DNA of 64,000 nucleotides from Peribacillus simplex (GCF_030123325.1 NZ_CP126106.1:1454001-1518000); one strand, 5' to 3'; shown: positions 27,241 to 36,266, counted from the stretch's first letter. The notes: generated by a model not told the origin, from the letters alone. Numbers and translations: made by a program.

Positions 27241-28389
27241 TTACTTTTTAGCTAAAAAAGCTTCAATACGGTCCAAAGCCTTTTCAAGGGTTTCCATGGA
27301 ATAGGCATAAGATATCCTGAAGTACCCTTCGCCAAGGGGAGAGAAGGCATCTCCAGGGACCACTGCCACTTTTTCCTGTTGAACAAGCTTGAGGCAAAAA
27401 TCAAGGGAAGAGTCATAGCCTTCAGGCAGCTTTATAAAGAAGTAAAAGGCGCCATTCGGTTTGACTATTTCCAGTTCCATCGCTTGTAAGCGACTGTATA
27501 CGTATTCCCGTCTCCGTGCATACTCAGTCTTCATGGGAATGGCATCATCCCTGCCTGCCGTCAATGCTGCCAAGGCAGCCCTCTGCGATATGGAGGCGGC
27601 ACAAGTTACATTGTATTGATGAACCTTCAGGATATGCTGAGAGATGGCTACAGGCGCAAACAGAAGGCCAATCCTCCATCCGGTCATGGAATGGGACTTG
27701 GACAATCCGTTCAGGACGATGGTTTGTTCTTTTAAGAAAGTGGCAATCGAAACATGCTCCTGATCGAATACCAGTTCACTGTAAATCTCATCAGCCAATA
27801 TGAATATGTCCTTGCCCCTTACAAGTTCGGCAATATCCAATAATTCTTCGGCAGATAATGTAACCCCGGTCGGATTCGATGGATAGGGCAGAACGATGCA
27901 CCGTGTTTGATCAGTTATGTACTTTTCAATTATATCTGCAGTCAAACGAAATCCATTTTTTGTTGTATCGGCATAAACAGGAGTTGCACCGCACATCTTA
28001 ATGATGGGTTCATATCCCGGATATACGGGACCCGGTAATATGACTTCGTTCCCTGGGATGAGAATCGTCCGAAAGGTAATGTCTATGCCTTCGCTGGCAC
28101 CAGAAGTCACTAGGACTTCATTCGCCGGATCATAGCTAAGCTTGTATTTATCCTTGACATATTTTGAAGCGGCTTCCCTTAATTCCAGATAGCCGGCATT
28201 GTGAGTATAAACGGTATAGTCATTATCGATGGCTTGTTTTGCCGCTTCTTTAATATGCATTGGAGTTGGAAAGTCAGGCTGTCCTATCGTTAAGGAAATG
28301 GTGCCTTCGATATCAGCCACCATATTGTAGAATTTACGGATTCCTGATATTTGAACGTCTTTTACTAGAGGGTTTATTAAATGTTCCAC
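27241..28389 (-). CDS. patA: class I/II aminotransferase, PatA-like (N-acetyl-LL-diaminopimelate aminotransferase)
   Basis: 382 residues from a GTG at 28389, nine bases after GGGAGG. The PLP lysine lies in GLSKSHSMTGWRIG; the aspartate and tyrosine of the cofactor pocket lie in LADEIYSEL, and NPTG in YPSNPTGVT. MEHLINPLVKDVQISGIRKF closely matches B. subtilis PatA, which makes N-acetyl-LL-2,6-diaminopimelate in the acetylase branch of lysine synthesis. DapH and DapL of the same branch lie at 44.6-46.5 kb. Divergent from corA. Confidence 0.92.
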   Translation of the reverse strand: MEHLINPLVKDVQISGIRKFYNMVADIEGTISLTIGQPDFPTPMHIKEAAKQAIDNDYTVYTHNAGYLELREAASKYVKDKYKLSYDPANEVLVTSGASEGIDITFRTILIPGNEVILPGPVYPGYEPIIKMCGATPVYADTTKNGFRLTADIIEKYITDQTRCIVLPYPSNPTGVTLSAEELLDIAELVRGKDIFILADEIYSELVFDQEHVSIATFLKEQTIVLNGLSKSHSMTGWRIGLLFAPVAISQHILKVHQYNVTCAASISQRAALAALTAGRDDAIPMKTEYARRREYVYSRLQAMELEIVKPNGAFYFFIKLPEGYDSSLDFCLKLVQQEKVAVVPGDAFSPLGEGYFRISYAYSMETLEKALDRIEAFLAKK

Positions 28390-28545
28390 TATGAATATCC
28401 TCCCTTTTCTAACTACATGAATTATGTACTATGTTTGACTCATTCATTCTATTTTATCATTTAGTTTGGATGGGGGAGAAAACTTTTTGAGATTGATGAA
28501 TTAAAGGTATAATGTATGATAAGAAAATTTTGAGGGTTGATATAT

Positions 28546-29520
28546 TTGATAAGGACTTGTGCAATTACTTCTAATCAAGAAATCAGTTTTGATTTACCGC
28601 TTACGGAATTGAATAATCCGGATATCGAGTGGTTCTGGGTGGATTTTTCCAACCCCACAAACAAGGAAATCGAACTTTTATCCAATCATTTTCACTTTCA
28701 CCCGCTGGCAATTGAAGACTGCCTGGATGATTTTAATCAACGTCCCAAAATGGATTTTTATGACGGCTACCAATTTCTGGTGATACATGCTCTAAGGGAG
28801 AAGGTATTTAAAGCAGTGGAATTGGATATGTTTGTTGGTGAAAAATGGATAGTCAGTTTTCATAAGGAAGAGATGCTTGAACTGGAAAAGGTACGGGAAG
28901 AAATTGCTGGTAATAAAATGTTGAAGCAAAGTCCCTTTTTCTTGATGCATAGGATAATTGACAGGATCGTCGATGAATTCTTCCCACCTGTTTATAAAAT
29001 TGAAAGCGAATTGGGTAGCATTGAGGAAAATACTGAAAATGACACGATTAACGAATTGATGGATCAGCTTTTCGATTTACGTACAGATATGTCCAGGCTC
29101 CGTCGGACCATATTGCCGATGCGTGATTTATTGTACAGAATGATTTCATCGGAGCGACTGAATTACTTGAAAGATCAGCACCTTTATTTTAATGATGTGT
29201 ACGATCATCTTCTTAAATTGACTGAAATGCTTGAATCCTATCGAGATTTTTCGTCAGATATCCGTGATAGTTATTTGTCTGTGAACTCTAATAATATGAA
29301 TTCAACGATGATGACATTGACTGTCATCACTACCATTTTCATGCCGCTGACCTTCATAGTTGGCGTATATGGGATGAATTTTGAATATATGCCGGAATTA
29401 AATTGGCATTATGGCTATTTCCTCATTCTTGGAATGATGGGCGGAATTGCCTTGATGATGTTTTTATTCTTTGTTAAAAAAGGTTGGCTCAATCCAAAGA
29501 ATAGGTCGCGAAAGAGATGA
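28546..29520 (+). CDS. corA: CorA family magnesium/cobalt transporter
   Basis: 324 residues from a TTG at 28546, nine bases after GAGGG; the TTG at 28537 touches that site and was rejected. A long cytoplasmic N-terminal domain precedes two membrane segments near the C-terminus with the diagnostic YGMNFEYMPE loop, then a basic tail. CorA pentamers form gated magnesium channels. I looked for an M-box riboswitch upstream and saw none; the leader is too short. Confidence 0.93.
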   Translation: MIRTCAITSNQEISFDLPLTELNNPDIEWFWVDFSNPTNKEIELLSNHFHFHPLAIEDCLDDFNQRPKMDFYDGYQFLVIHALREKVFKAVELDMFVGEKWIVSFHKEEMLELEKVREEIAGNKMLKQSPFFLMHRIIDRIVDEFFPPVYKIESELGSIEENTENDTINELMDQLFDLRTDMSRLRRTILPMRDLLYRMISSERLNYLKDQHLYFNDVYDHLLKLTEMLESYRDFSSDIRDSYLSVNSNNMNSTMMTLTVITTIFMPLTFIVGVYGMNFEYMPELNWHYGYFLILGMMGGIALMMFLFFVKKGWLNPKNRSRKR

Positions 29521-29863
29521 CATGAACCAACTGGCCTGCTGCTATTCCAAGTTTCAGTTGAGATATTGTCGAGTAGGCTGGATTTTGTTGCGCGGCGGAA
29601 ATATCATCTCTGGGGTGATTTTTATGAGTATTTTTTGATAGGAGCGGCGCTGGAAATTGCGGGAAAAACGAATGGTTTATTCGTTGTTGCTTTTCTCTAA
29701 ATGCGAATAGGGTTTGGAAGGGCTGCAGGACGTTATTTTGCGACCAGCCTATCAGGTCTGCTTAATACCCATATCGGTTATATCATGGAGGGGGATGTCG
29801 AAGAGACAGGCCCTTTACGATCGATATGATGGGCGGAATGGCAGTGGTTAAATATGAACTTGG
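29521..29863. other. gap with possible decayed coding remnants
   Basis: No intact gene fits here. Fragments of protein-like sequence appear in different frames, for example WGDFYEYFLIGAALEIAG (about 29611-29664) and RAAGRYFATSLSGLLNTHIG (about 29720-29779), each closed by stops. Local base composition is richer in G than true spacers nearby. This may be a frameshifted ancient gene; I could not name it. The remaining part up to 30056 holds a terminator and the cheV upstream region. Confidence 0.3.
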
Positions 29864-29893
29864 AAAAAGGGGGACTCTGATGGGTCCCTTTTT
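29864..29893 (+). terminator. intrinsic terminator
   Basis: AAAAAGGG pairs with CCCTTTTT (alternative register GGGAC/GTCCC plus A5/T5). It lies 340 bp past corA and may end the corA transcript or a lost gene. Confidence 0.6.
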
Positions 29894-30056
29894 AGTTTGG
29901 CTTCATTAGATAATCACTTCTTGTTCCTTTTTTTGTCTGTGCTCTAAACAAAAGAAATATTTAACCGAATTATTAGGTATGATTTCATTGATAAAACCAT
30001 GAAATTATTCGTGGGAATTATGAAATGAAAAAGTAAGAGAAGGGCGAGATGACACA

Positions 30057-30986
30057 TTGGAAGCAAATAAAGGAATATTACTGGAGAGTGGCACGAATGA
30101 GCTTGAGATAGTTGAATTCGGTCTCGGAAAGAATAAATTCGGCATTAACGTAATCAAGGTGAAGGAAATCATTAATCCTGTCCGCATCACGCTTGTCCCT
30201 CATTCCCATCCAAATGTGGAGGGGATCATCGAGCTTCGCGGAGAAGTCCTGCCAGTTGTGAATGTCGCGGATGCTTTAGGGTTTCCGCCATCTGAAACTC
30301 CTGAGCAGGATAAATACATAGTGGCTGAATTCAATCAGCAAAAAGTGGTTTTCCATGTCCATACCGTAATACAGATTCACCGTATTTCCTGGTCCCAAAT
30401 CGAAAAGCCTTCGGATATGTATCAAGGCCTTGAAAGTCAGATTATCGGAGTAATAAAATTAAATAGTGAAATGTTACTGTTACTCGATTTTGAAAAGATA
30501 GTGGTCGAAATCAATCCAGAATCAGGAATAAACATCCAACAGGTTAAAAAGCTTGGTACCCGGCAAAATTCAGACAAGAGGATCCTGATTGCAGAAGATT
30601 CTCCATTACTGAGAAAGCTGCTGTTTGATACATTGTCAGAAGCTGGATTCAAGTACTTGGAGTTTTATGAAAATGGACTTGATGCATTTAATTATCTGGA
30701 GAATTTAATCGAATCGGGAAAAGTGGTTGAAGATGAAGTGCAACTGGTGATTACCGATATTGAGATGCCTCAGATGGATGGACATCATTTGACTAGAAGA
30801 ATAAAGGAAAACGGGGAACTCGCTGGATTGCCGGTGATTATTTTCTCTTCTTTGAATACTGACAGCCTGCGTCATAAAGGGCATGTCGTAGGGGCCGACG
30901 CACAAATCAGCAAGCCTGAAATTGCAGAGCTTATAAAGTTGATAGACAGATTGATTGGTATTATGAATGTGAAAACGGGCCGATGA
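30057..30986 (+). CDS. cheV: chemotaxis coupling protein CheV
   Basis: 309 residues from a TTG at 30057, following AAGGGCGAG. The first half is a CheW-type coupling domain (VEFGLGKNKFGINVIKVKEI through GIIELRGEVLPVVN). The second half is a response-regulator receiver with the phospho-accepting aspartate in LVITDIEMPQMDG and the conserved lysine in QISKPE. CheV links chemoreceptors to CheA and mediates adaptation. The flanking order patA-(corA)-cheV-ykyB follows the B. subtilis patA-cheV-ykyB order with corA inserted. Confidence 0.95.
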   Translation: MEANKGILLESGTNELEIVEFGLGKNKFGINVIKVKEIINPVRITLVPHSHPNVEGIIELRGEVLPVVNVADALGFPPSETPEQDKYIVAEFNQQKVVFHVHTVIQIHRISWSQIEKPSDMYQGLESQIIGVIKLNSEMLLLLDFEKIVVEINPESGINIQQVKKLGTRQNSDKRILIAEDSPLLRKLLFDTLSEAGFKYLEFYENGLDAFNYLENLIESGKVVEDEVQLVITDIEMPQMDGHHLTRRIKENGELAGLPVIIFSSLNTDSLRHKGHVVGADAQISKPEIAELIKLIDRLIGIMNVKTGR

Positions 30987-31012
30987 GGCGTTACCTCACG
31001 GCCCGTTTGGTT
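30973..31012. terminator. hairpin between convergent cheV and ykyB
   Basis: AAACGGGCCG and CGGCCCGTTT pair, with an inner GAGG/CCTC extension. It overlaps the cheV stop codon. The T tract is short. Confidence 0.7.
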
Positions 31013-31021
31013 TATCAATGA

Positions 31022-31528
31022 TTAATACTTGGAACCTTTTCCTAAAAAGGAGGATGGGAAAGGATTGTGAAAAGGTTGCTTGACCGACCCGCGCCCGTGA
31101 GCCCTTTTCTCGGTGTTGTTTGTGTTCGGTTGTTTTTCTCCTGCTTGTCCAACGTAAGATTGCAGGATCTGTTTTGCCTTGGATAATGACAACGCGGCTT
31201 TAGGGTTCCGTATGGAGGCTGCCCGGCTGCCGAGGTGGGGTAGTTTTTTCAAATCTTCCTTAGTGGGAGGTAAATGAAAAACATATGATCCGCATTCGAC
31301 AATGACGTCGGATTGTTGTGCTGCAAAGCGAGGGTTATCAGAGAAATGAAGTCCAATCTTCTTCGCTTTTCCTTCTTGCATAAGCTTGCTTAATGCGAGC
31401 CGTTTTAAATTATATAAATTCTTTGGCTCCAATGCAGTCTTTGCATGTTTATTGACAATAAACACGGCTTGGGCAAGGGAGTTTATCGAAAACTCATCCC
31501 TTTCAGAATGTCCTTTCGTTTGGTTCAT
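31022..31528 (-). CDS. ykyB: YkyB family protein
   Basis: 168 residues. The central part matches the B. subtilis YkyB that I remember: FIVNKHAKTALEPKNLY, then GKAKKIGLHFSDNPRFAAQQ and HLPPTKEDLKKLPHLG. The protein is basic and soluble, and the C-terminal 40 residues are low complexity (Asn, Gly, Pro, Lys). Function unknown. It directly follows cheV in convergent orientation. The 290 bp between it and the next minus-strand gene contain no supported gene. Confidence 0.85.
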   Translation of the reverse strand: MNQTKGHSERDEFSINSLAQAVFIVNKHAKTALEPKNLYNLKRLALSKLMQEGKAKKIGLHFSDNPRFAAQQSDVIVECGSYVFHLPPTKEDLKKLPHLGSRAASIRNPKAALSLSKAKQILQSYVGQAGEKQPNTNNTEKRAHGRGSVKQPFHNPFPSSFLGKGSKY

Positions 31529-31782
31529 TAGTGGAAACTCCTTTTCTTAATAAGGTTAGAAGGACGTTACAAACAGACTTCCTTCAGTAAAAACCTGTTT
31601 TATATATTGGTTGAAATAGAGACGTGTTTGCAACCAGGCAGATAATAGTGAAAAAATAAGGCATGTACATCTCTAAGGGTATGACCATCATTTCCCAACA
31701 CTTTACCATCTATTCATTTTCATATTATACCACTTCAAAATATATAGGGAAGTAAAATTCAATCGGGCTCCCTTTTGGACCA

Positions 31783-31811
31783 AGAAAAAGAAGGCGTTTA
31801 TGTCGCCTTCT
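31783..31811 (-). terminator. intrinsic terminator of the coat-like gene
   Basis: On the minus strand GAAGGCG pairs with CGCCTTC, followed by TTTTTCTTGG. Confidence 0.7.
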
Positions 31812-31820
31812 GTCCAACTC

Positions 31821-32165
31821 TTATTGTGTGTATATATTGATATTTTCAGATACCCCAGCCTGTGCGCCGAATTGTTGTTGCTGATAACCCTGAAAGCCTT
31901 GATAGGGAGGGTACGCTGGATAAGCAGGGTAAGGAGGGTAAGCGGGCGGGTATGGAGGAGGGTATGGAGGATAGACAGGTGGACGGTTATTGAATAGCAA
32001 TGGTCCAATTGCCAATCCCGCAACGAAAGCTACAGGCGCCAAAAGCGGAAAGAAAGGAAAGAAGCGCTCGTCATTCCAATATTCATTCCCATATGCATTC
32101 CTGTAATCATTCTGTAGCATAATGGTCTGTGGATAGTGGTAGTAAGGAAAATACTGTGTTTGCAT
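31821..32165 (-). CDS. Pro/Tyr-rich spore coat-like protein
   Basis: 114 residues from the ATG at 32165, which follows AAAAGGAGGCAAATT. The N-terminal third is Tyr/Asn-rich, a hydrophobic patch (PLLAPVAFVAGLAIGPLLF) lies at about 46-64, and a repeat region of YPPY/YPAY units (about 73-93) is followed by a Gln/Gly tail. Such low-complexity, Tyr-rich proteins are common in Bacillus spore coats, where tyrosines can be cross-linked. No catalytic domain. The assignment to the coat is inference from composition. Confidence 0.6.
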   Translation of the reverse strand: MQTQYFPYYHYPQTIMLQNDYRNAYGNEYWNDERFFPFFPLLAPVAFVAGLAIGPLLFNNRPPVYPPYPPPYPPAYPPYPAYPAYPPYQGFQGYQQQQFGAQAGVSENINIYTQ

Positions 32166-32238
32166 AATTTGCCTCCTTTTCTCAAATTCTTTACATAGTA
32201 TGGATTTTTTTAAGAAAAGAGCCTGTTTCATCTTAATC

Positions 32239-32247
32239 TGTTATAAT
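32239..32247 (+). promoter_or_regulatory. extended -10 promoter of the crcB pair
   Basis: TGTTATAAT, a consensus TATAAT preceded by TGn, lies 36 bases before the first crcB. The -35 region is poor, as is usual for extended -10 promoters. No fluoride riboswitch fits into the short leader. Confidence 0.5.
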
Positions 32248-32282
32248 GAATCTACTTATGAGAAAAATTTGGGGGGACCTTA

Positions 32283-32663
32283 ATGGATCGGTTTAAAAGC
32301 ATTTTTGCAGTCGGTTTTGGAGGAGCGGCTGGAGCGATATTGCGATATTGCGTAATCTTGACTGCTGGCCATTCCTTCTTCCCGTTTGGAACCCTCTTAA
32401 TAAATATAGTAGGCAGCTTTTTACTTGGAATGATCAATGGCTATTTCGCCTCGAAAAAGAAATCGGTTGTTTTTTTAGCGCTGGGCAGCGGGTTTTGCGG
32501 CGGTTTCACCACGATGTCCACATTTTCCCAAGAAGTGGTGAATCTACTGCAGGCTTCTCTGGCATTGGCGGGACTGTATATTGGTGCCACGCTTTTTTTT
32601 GGTTTGGTTGCTGGTTTCTTCGGACTGGGCCTTTTTGATAGACGGAGAGGTGAGTCCCTTTGA
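32283..32663 (+). CDS. crcB: fluoride efflux channel protein CrcB/FluC, first copy
   Basis: 126 residues, four membrane segments. The family start VGFGGAAGAILRYCV and the pore motif GFCGGFTTMSTFSQE are present. CrcB proteins form dual-topology fluoride channels. GGGGGGACCTTA precedes the ATG. The second crcB overlaps by four bases. In Firmicutes such pairs encode oppositely oriented subunits of a heterodimer, which is probably the case here. Confidence 0.92.
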   Translation: MDRFKSIFAVGFGGAAGAILRYCVILTAGHSFFPFGTLLINIVGSFLLGMINGYFASKKKSVVFLALGSGFCGGFTTMSTFSQEVVNLLQASLALAGLYIGATLFFGLVAGFFGLGLFDRRRGESL

Positions 32664-33022
32664 TTGAGGTTTTTTCAGTTTTTATAGGGGGCTTTTTTGG
32701 AGCGGCCTCTAGATATGTCTTGCAGATTATTTTTAATAGGCTATTGCCAGCCGTCTCAATACCCATTAGCATTTTACTGATCAACCTTATAGGTTCCTTT
32801 GGGCTCGGAATGGCGTTGCCACAGAAAGAAAGCTGGTCTTTATCTTTGCAGGTTTTTCTGACAATAGGTTTCCTGGGTGCTTTTACGACCTTTTCAACAT
32901 TCAGTATGGAAACACTTGAACTTATTAGGAAACACCGTTATATAGATAGCCTTATCTATATAACGGTGTCTGTTTTAGGGTGTATCGGAACTTTCCTGTG
33001 CGGCTATTTAAGCATGATATAA
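32660..33022 (+). CDS. crcB: fluoride efflux channel protein CrcB/FluC, second copy
   Basis: 120 residues from a TTG at 32660 that overlaps the first crcB stop; GGAGAGGTGAG is the upstream site. Family motifs GGFFGAASRYVLQ and GFLGAFTTFSTFSME are intact, with four membrane segments. The coding sequence contains a 17-bp perfect inverted repeat (32932-32969) in the codons for RYIDSLIYIT, an oddity that could form a strong mRNA hairpin. Confidence 0.92.
   Translation: MIEVFSVFIGGFFGAASRYVLQIIFNRLLPAVSIPISILLINLIGSFGLGMALPQKESWSLSLQVFLTIGFLGAFTTFSTFSMETLELIRKHRYIDSLIYITVSVLGCIGTFLCGYLSMI
32932..32969. repeat. 17-bp perfect inverted repeat inside crcB coding sequence
   Basis: ACACCGTTATATAGATA and TATCTATATAACGGTGT are perfect reverse complements separated by GCCT. 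The repeat lies near the 3' end of the second crcB, between membrane segments three and four. Confidence 0.9.
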
Positions 33023-33194
33023 CCTTTATGGCAACTACCATTTGGTACTGGTAAAAAAAACCTGGTTTTCTCAGATATACTTCTAATGCTATAATTCATA
33101 GGAGTCCATTGCACATGACTTATGGCAACAAGTCGTTTTATTCGCACAGATTTTGTTAAAAAGTCTGGCGGTTTTCCCCTGTATTCTTTTCCAA

Positions 33195-34058
33195 TCATTT
33201 TTCGGATTGGAATTCGTAAACAGTCAACTCCGGACGTGAAAGGAAACGATATGGGAGACGGGTTGTGCCAAGCCCTCTATTGACATGTAACGTTAAAGAA
33301 TCGATTTCATATGTGCCTTCACGGTACTTTTCAGCGTATGGGGGAGTTACAAGGGCACCGGCAAAGGGGATTTGTACTTGTCCTCCGTGACTGTGACCGC
33401 TTATTTGATACTGGATGTCATAATTCCTTGATGTGTCGGCAAGGTCAGGGGCATGCGAAAGCATAATGGTGAACACTTCTTCAGGGATGCCAGCTAGTGC
33501 TTTTTCAAAATCAGGTTTTCCTAGCATTGCATCATCAACCCCGGCAATGACTATTTTTTCAGCGGTTAATAAGGTAATCTTAGTTGAGGTATTTTGCAAC
33601 ATGGTAAATTGTGATTTTTCCATGATATCGCTGTAAATTTCTGAGCCATATCCCCCATGATCATGGTTACCGTAGATGCTGAATTTTCCAAGTGGCGCTT
33701 TGAGCTGATTTAAAACGAGAGGTATTTTCTGGTAATCCTTGTATTTATTAGGCTGGTCCATCAAATCTCCGGTAAATAAAATAACATCAGGGTCCAGTTG
33801 GTTTATCTTATTGACAATTGCTTGTAAATCTTTAAGCTGAAATTGAAAGCCTAAATGCGTATCACTGAATTGGACCATCTTCATGCCATGAAAACCTTTT
33901 GGGATAAGCGGATGGCTGATGATTTTATGCTTGATTTCTAACCATTTTGGTTCCAAATTATGGGCATAATAGTTTCCGCCAATACCTAAACCGGTTAAGG
34001 TAGCCAATGTACCAAGACTTTTCTTTAAGAATGTTCTTCTGGTTATGGTTTTATTCAA
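33195..34058 (-). CDS. ykuE: Tat-exported metallophosphoesterase, YkuE-like
   Basis: About 287 residues from the TTG at 34058 (a TTG three codons earlier is also open; the site AGGTTGAT is weak for both). The N-terminus has a twin-arginine signal, TRRTFLKKS, before a hydrophobic stretch. Metal-binding motifs follow: VQFSDTHLG, FTGDLMD, IYGNHDHGG and SGHSHGGQVQ, the calcineurin-like phosphoesterase set. B. subtilis YkuE is a Tat-dependent, wall-associated phosphoesterase. It is divergent from the SLC13-type transporter. Confidence 0.92.
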   Translation of the reverse strand: MNKTITRRTFLKKSLGTLATLTGLGIGGNYYAHNLEPKWLEIKHKIISHPLIPKGFHGMKMVQFSDTHLGFQFQLKDLQAIVNKINQLDPDVILFTGDLMDQPNKYKDYQKIPLVLNQLKAPLGKFSIYGNHDHGGYGSEIYSDIMEKSQFTMLQNTSTKITLLTAEKIVIAGVDDAMLGKPDFEKALAGIPEEVFTIMLSHAPDLADTSRNYDIQYQISGHSHGGQVQIPFAGALVTPPYAEKYREGTYEIDSLTLHVNRGLGTTRLPYRFLSRPELTVYEFQSEK

Positions 34059-34217
34059 ATTAATCAACCTATCTATATATAAATGTTACTTCCTCATACT
34101 AACAAACAATATACATAAAATGAAGATAATATCTTCTATGAGCATATGAAAAACATGTAAACTGGGGTTTGATGAAACCGTATCCGGTTTGAAATTGAAC
34201 ATCTATACGGAGGTAAC

Positions 34218-36077
34218 ATGATGACCGAACCAATGTTTATTACACTGATTATACTTCTATGCGCGATTGCGCTTTTTATACAAGGGAAATTTCGAGCAGA
34301 TTTAATTGCACTTAGTGCACTATCCATTCTGGGTTTACTGGGGATTCTTACATTGGATGAGCTAGTGGCCGGTTTTGCGAATCAAGTGGTCATCATGCTG
34401 GCTGGGCTATTCATAGTCGGTGCCGGCCTGCTAAATACAGGAATCGTGGAAAAGGCAGGAAATAAGTTGTTGGGTTTATGTGGGGGCAGTGAATGGAAAT
34501 CGCTGCTTATCGTCATGCTGACAGCAGGAATATTAAGTGCCTTTTTAAGCGGAACAGGGATTGTTTCCATACTGCTTCCGCTCGTTATGAGCATGGCCTT
34601 GAAACAAAAAACAAGTCCGACAAGGTATTTATTGCCACTTGCCTATGCAAGCAGTATTGGAGGGCTATTAACACTGACAGGTTCTCCCTCAAATATGATC
34701 GTTGCTGATGTATTACGACAAAACGGAATAGGGACATTAGAGTTTTTTGACTTTACACCCGTGGGATTGATCGCCTTTGCAGCAGGGTTATTCTTCATGT
34801 TGACACTCGGACGCCTGTTGCTTCCCGAGAAGACGATTGCCGCGAACAATAGTGTCAAGGGACTGTCGGCAGGGGAGCTTGCAGGCATGTACAAAGTATA
34901 TGACAGATTGCATTATCTGCATATACCCGCAACTTCCGATATTGTTGGAGAAAGGCTGTCTGACCTCCAGCTTCCTATTCAGTATGAATTGACTTTGATT
35001 GAAATACAGCGGAAGCCAAAGGATAAGCAATTACCGCTGTTGCAAAGACAGCTGACGATTTCAGCAAGGGCGGATGAGGTTCTTCATCCTGAAGATATCA
35101 TTTTGGTGTTTGGAGAAGAAGAAGCAGTTGAGAGATTGGCACTTAACTATGAACTGGAGTTTAAACATTTCAATACCGAACAAATAAAGAAACATTTTCT
35201 CAGCAGTAGATTTGGATTGACAGAAATATTGATCGTCCCGAACTCGGATTATGAAAATCAAACCTTGATAGATGTGCATTTTCGTGAGAAATACCAATGT
35301 AATGTGCTTGCAATCAATCGGAATGGCGAATATATTCAAGCAGATGTCGGAACGGAACGCCTTAAACCGGGGGATGCAATCCTGATACATGGAGAATGGG
35401 AGAACATTGAGAGGATTTCCTCGGATTTACAGGATGTCATCGTTATTGGAAGTACCTCGGAAGATGGCTCTCCGGTCAACTCCAAGGGCAAAGCATGGAT
35501 TGCCTTGGGAATCACTGCATTGATGATCATTCTATTATCGATGGAGTCCGTCCCTGCCGTACTATCGGTATTGACGGCCGCATTGTTGATGGTGATCACT
35601 GGCTGTGTCCGTTCGATGGAGGATGCTTACCAAAAGATTAACTGGGAACCTGTTCTTTTGATTGCCGCCATGTTCGGAATAACGGCTGCATTGGATAATA
35701 CGGGCGGAGTGAGGATGATAAGTGATTGGCTGGCGGTTTTATTCAGTAATATCGGGGCACACGGCATATTAGCGGTCTTTTACCTCCTGACACTGATCCT
35801 GAGCCAATTCATCCCGTATGGAGCCGCGGCGGTAATCATGGCCCCCATTGCACTGACATCTGCGGTGAATCAAGGCATCGATCCCCTTCCTGTGTTTATA
35901 TGCCTTGCCGTTGCCGGCAGTTTGGCGTTATCGACCCCGAGGGTTGCCACTACCAACGCGCTTGTCATGACGGCGGGTGATTACAAGCATAAAGATTTTA
36001 TCATGATTGGGATATCCATACAGATCTTCATTGGCGTTATCATGGTGATCACAATCCCATGGTTCTTCCCTTTTTGA
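34218..36077 (+). CDS. SLC13/DASS-type permease with two RCK-C (TrkA-C) domains
   Basis: 619 residues; ATG at 34218 or 34221, with GGAGG four or seven bases upstream. Membrane segments occupy both ends (about 1-205 and 415-619). The motifs LSGTGIVSILLPLV, LLTLTGSPSNMIVADVLR and the C-terminal LSTPRVATTNALV are typical of divalent anion/sodium symporters. Between them lie two TrkA-C-like regulatory domains (about 230-320 and 325-400). The family moves dicarboxylates, sulfate or citrate-like anions; the substrate is unknown. TrkA-C domains bind small ligands. Confidence 0.87.
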   Translation: MMTEPMFITLIILLCAIALFIQGKFRADLIALSALSILGLLGILTLDELVAGFANQVVIMLAGLFIVGAGLLNTGIVEKAGNKLLGLCGGSEWKSLLIVMLTAGILSAFLSGTGIVSILLPLVMSMALKQKTSPTRYLLPLAYASSIGGLLTLTGSPSNMIVADVLRQNGIGTLEFFDFTPVGLIAFAAGLFFMLTLGRLLLPEKTIAANNSVKGLSAGELAGMYKVYDRLHYLHIPATSDIVGERLSDLQLPIQYELTLIEIQRKPKDKQLPLLQRQLTISARADEVLHPEDIILVFGEEEAVERLALNYELEFKHFNTEQIKKHFLSSRFGLTEILIVPNSDYENQTLIDVHFREKYQCNVLAINRNGEYIQADVGTERLKPGDAILIHGEWENIERISSDLQDVIVIGSTSEDGSPVNSKGKAWIALGITALMIILLSMESVPAVLSVLTAALLMVITGCVRSMEDAYQKINWEPVLLIAAMFGITAALDNTGGVRMISDWLAVLFSNIGAHGILAVFYLLTLILSQFIPYGAAAVIMAPIALTSAVNQGIDPLPVFICLAVAGSLALSTPRVATTNALVMTAGDYKHKDFIMIGISIQIFIGVIMVITIPWFFPF

Positions 36078-36086
36078 TAAGACATA

Positions 36087-36119
36087 AGGCATTGTTCCAT
36101 TCATGGACAATGCTTTTTC
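36087..36119 (+). terminator. intrinsic terminator of the SLC13-type gene
   Basis: GCATTGTTCCA and TGGACAATGC pair across ATTC-type loop sequence, followed by five T residues. Confidence 0.8.
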
Positions 36120-36215
36120 AATGTGTTTCTTTTCAAATGGATTGGATGAATGGGTTCTGAAAAAAGAGTTATGCAGTAGGAATTAAAATTATTTATTATC
36201 AATGCAAGAAACTAA

Positions 36216-36224
36216 TGGTATAAT
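36216..36224 (+). promoter_or_regulatory. candidate extended -10 promoter of ykuI
   Basis: TGGTATAAT lies 42 bases before the ykuI start; the -35 region is weak. Confidence 0.4.
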
Positions 36225-36266
36225 TTTGGCATATTGGTGTTTTCGTAATTAGGGGGAAGATGCATC

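Noticed and set aside
28390..28545. M-box magnesium riboswitch before corA
   Set aside because: The gap is only about 155 bp and holds no recognisable aptamer.
32166..32282. Fluoride riboswitch expected upstream of crcB
   Set aside because: The leader is too short and the conserved fluoride-motif core was not found.
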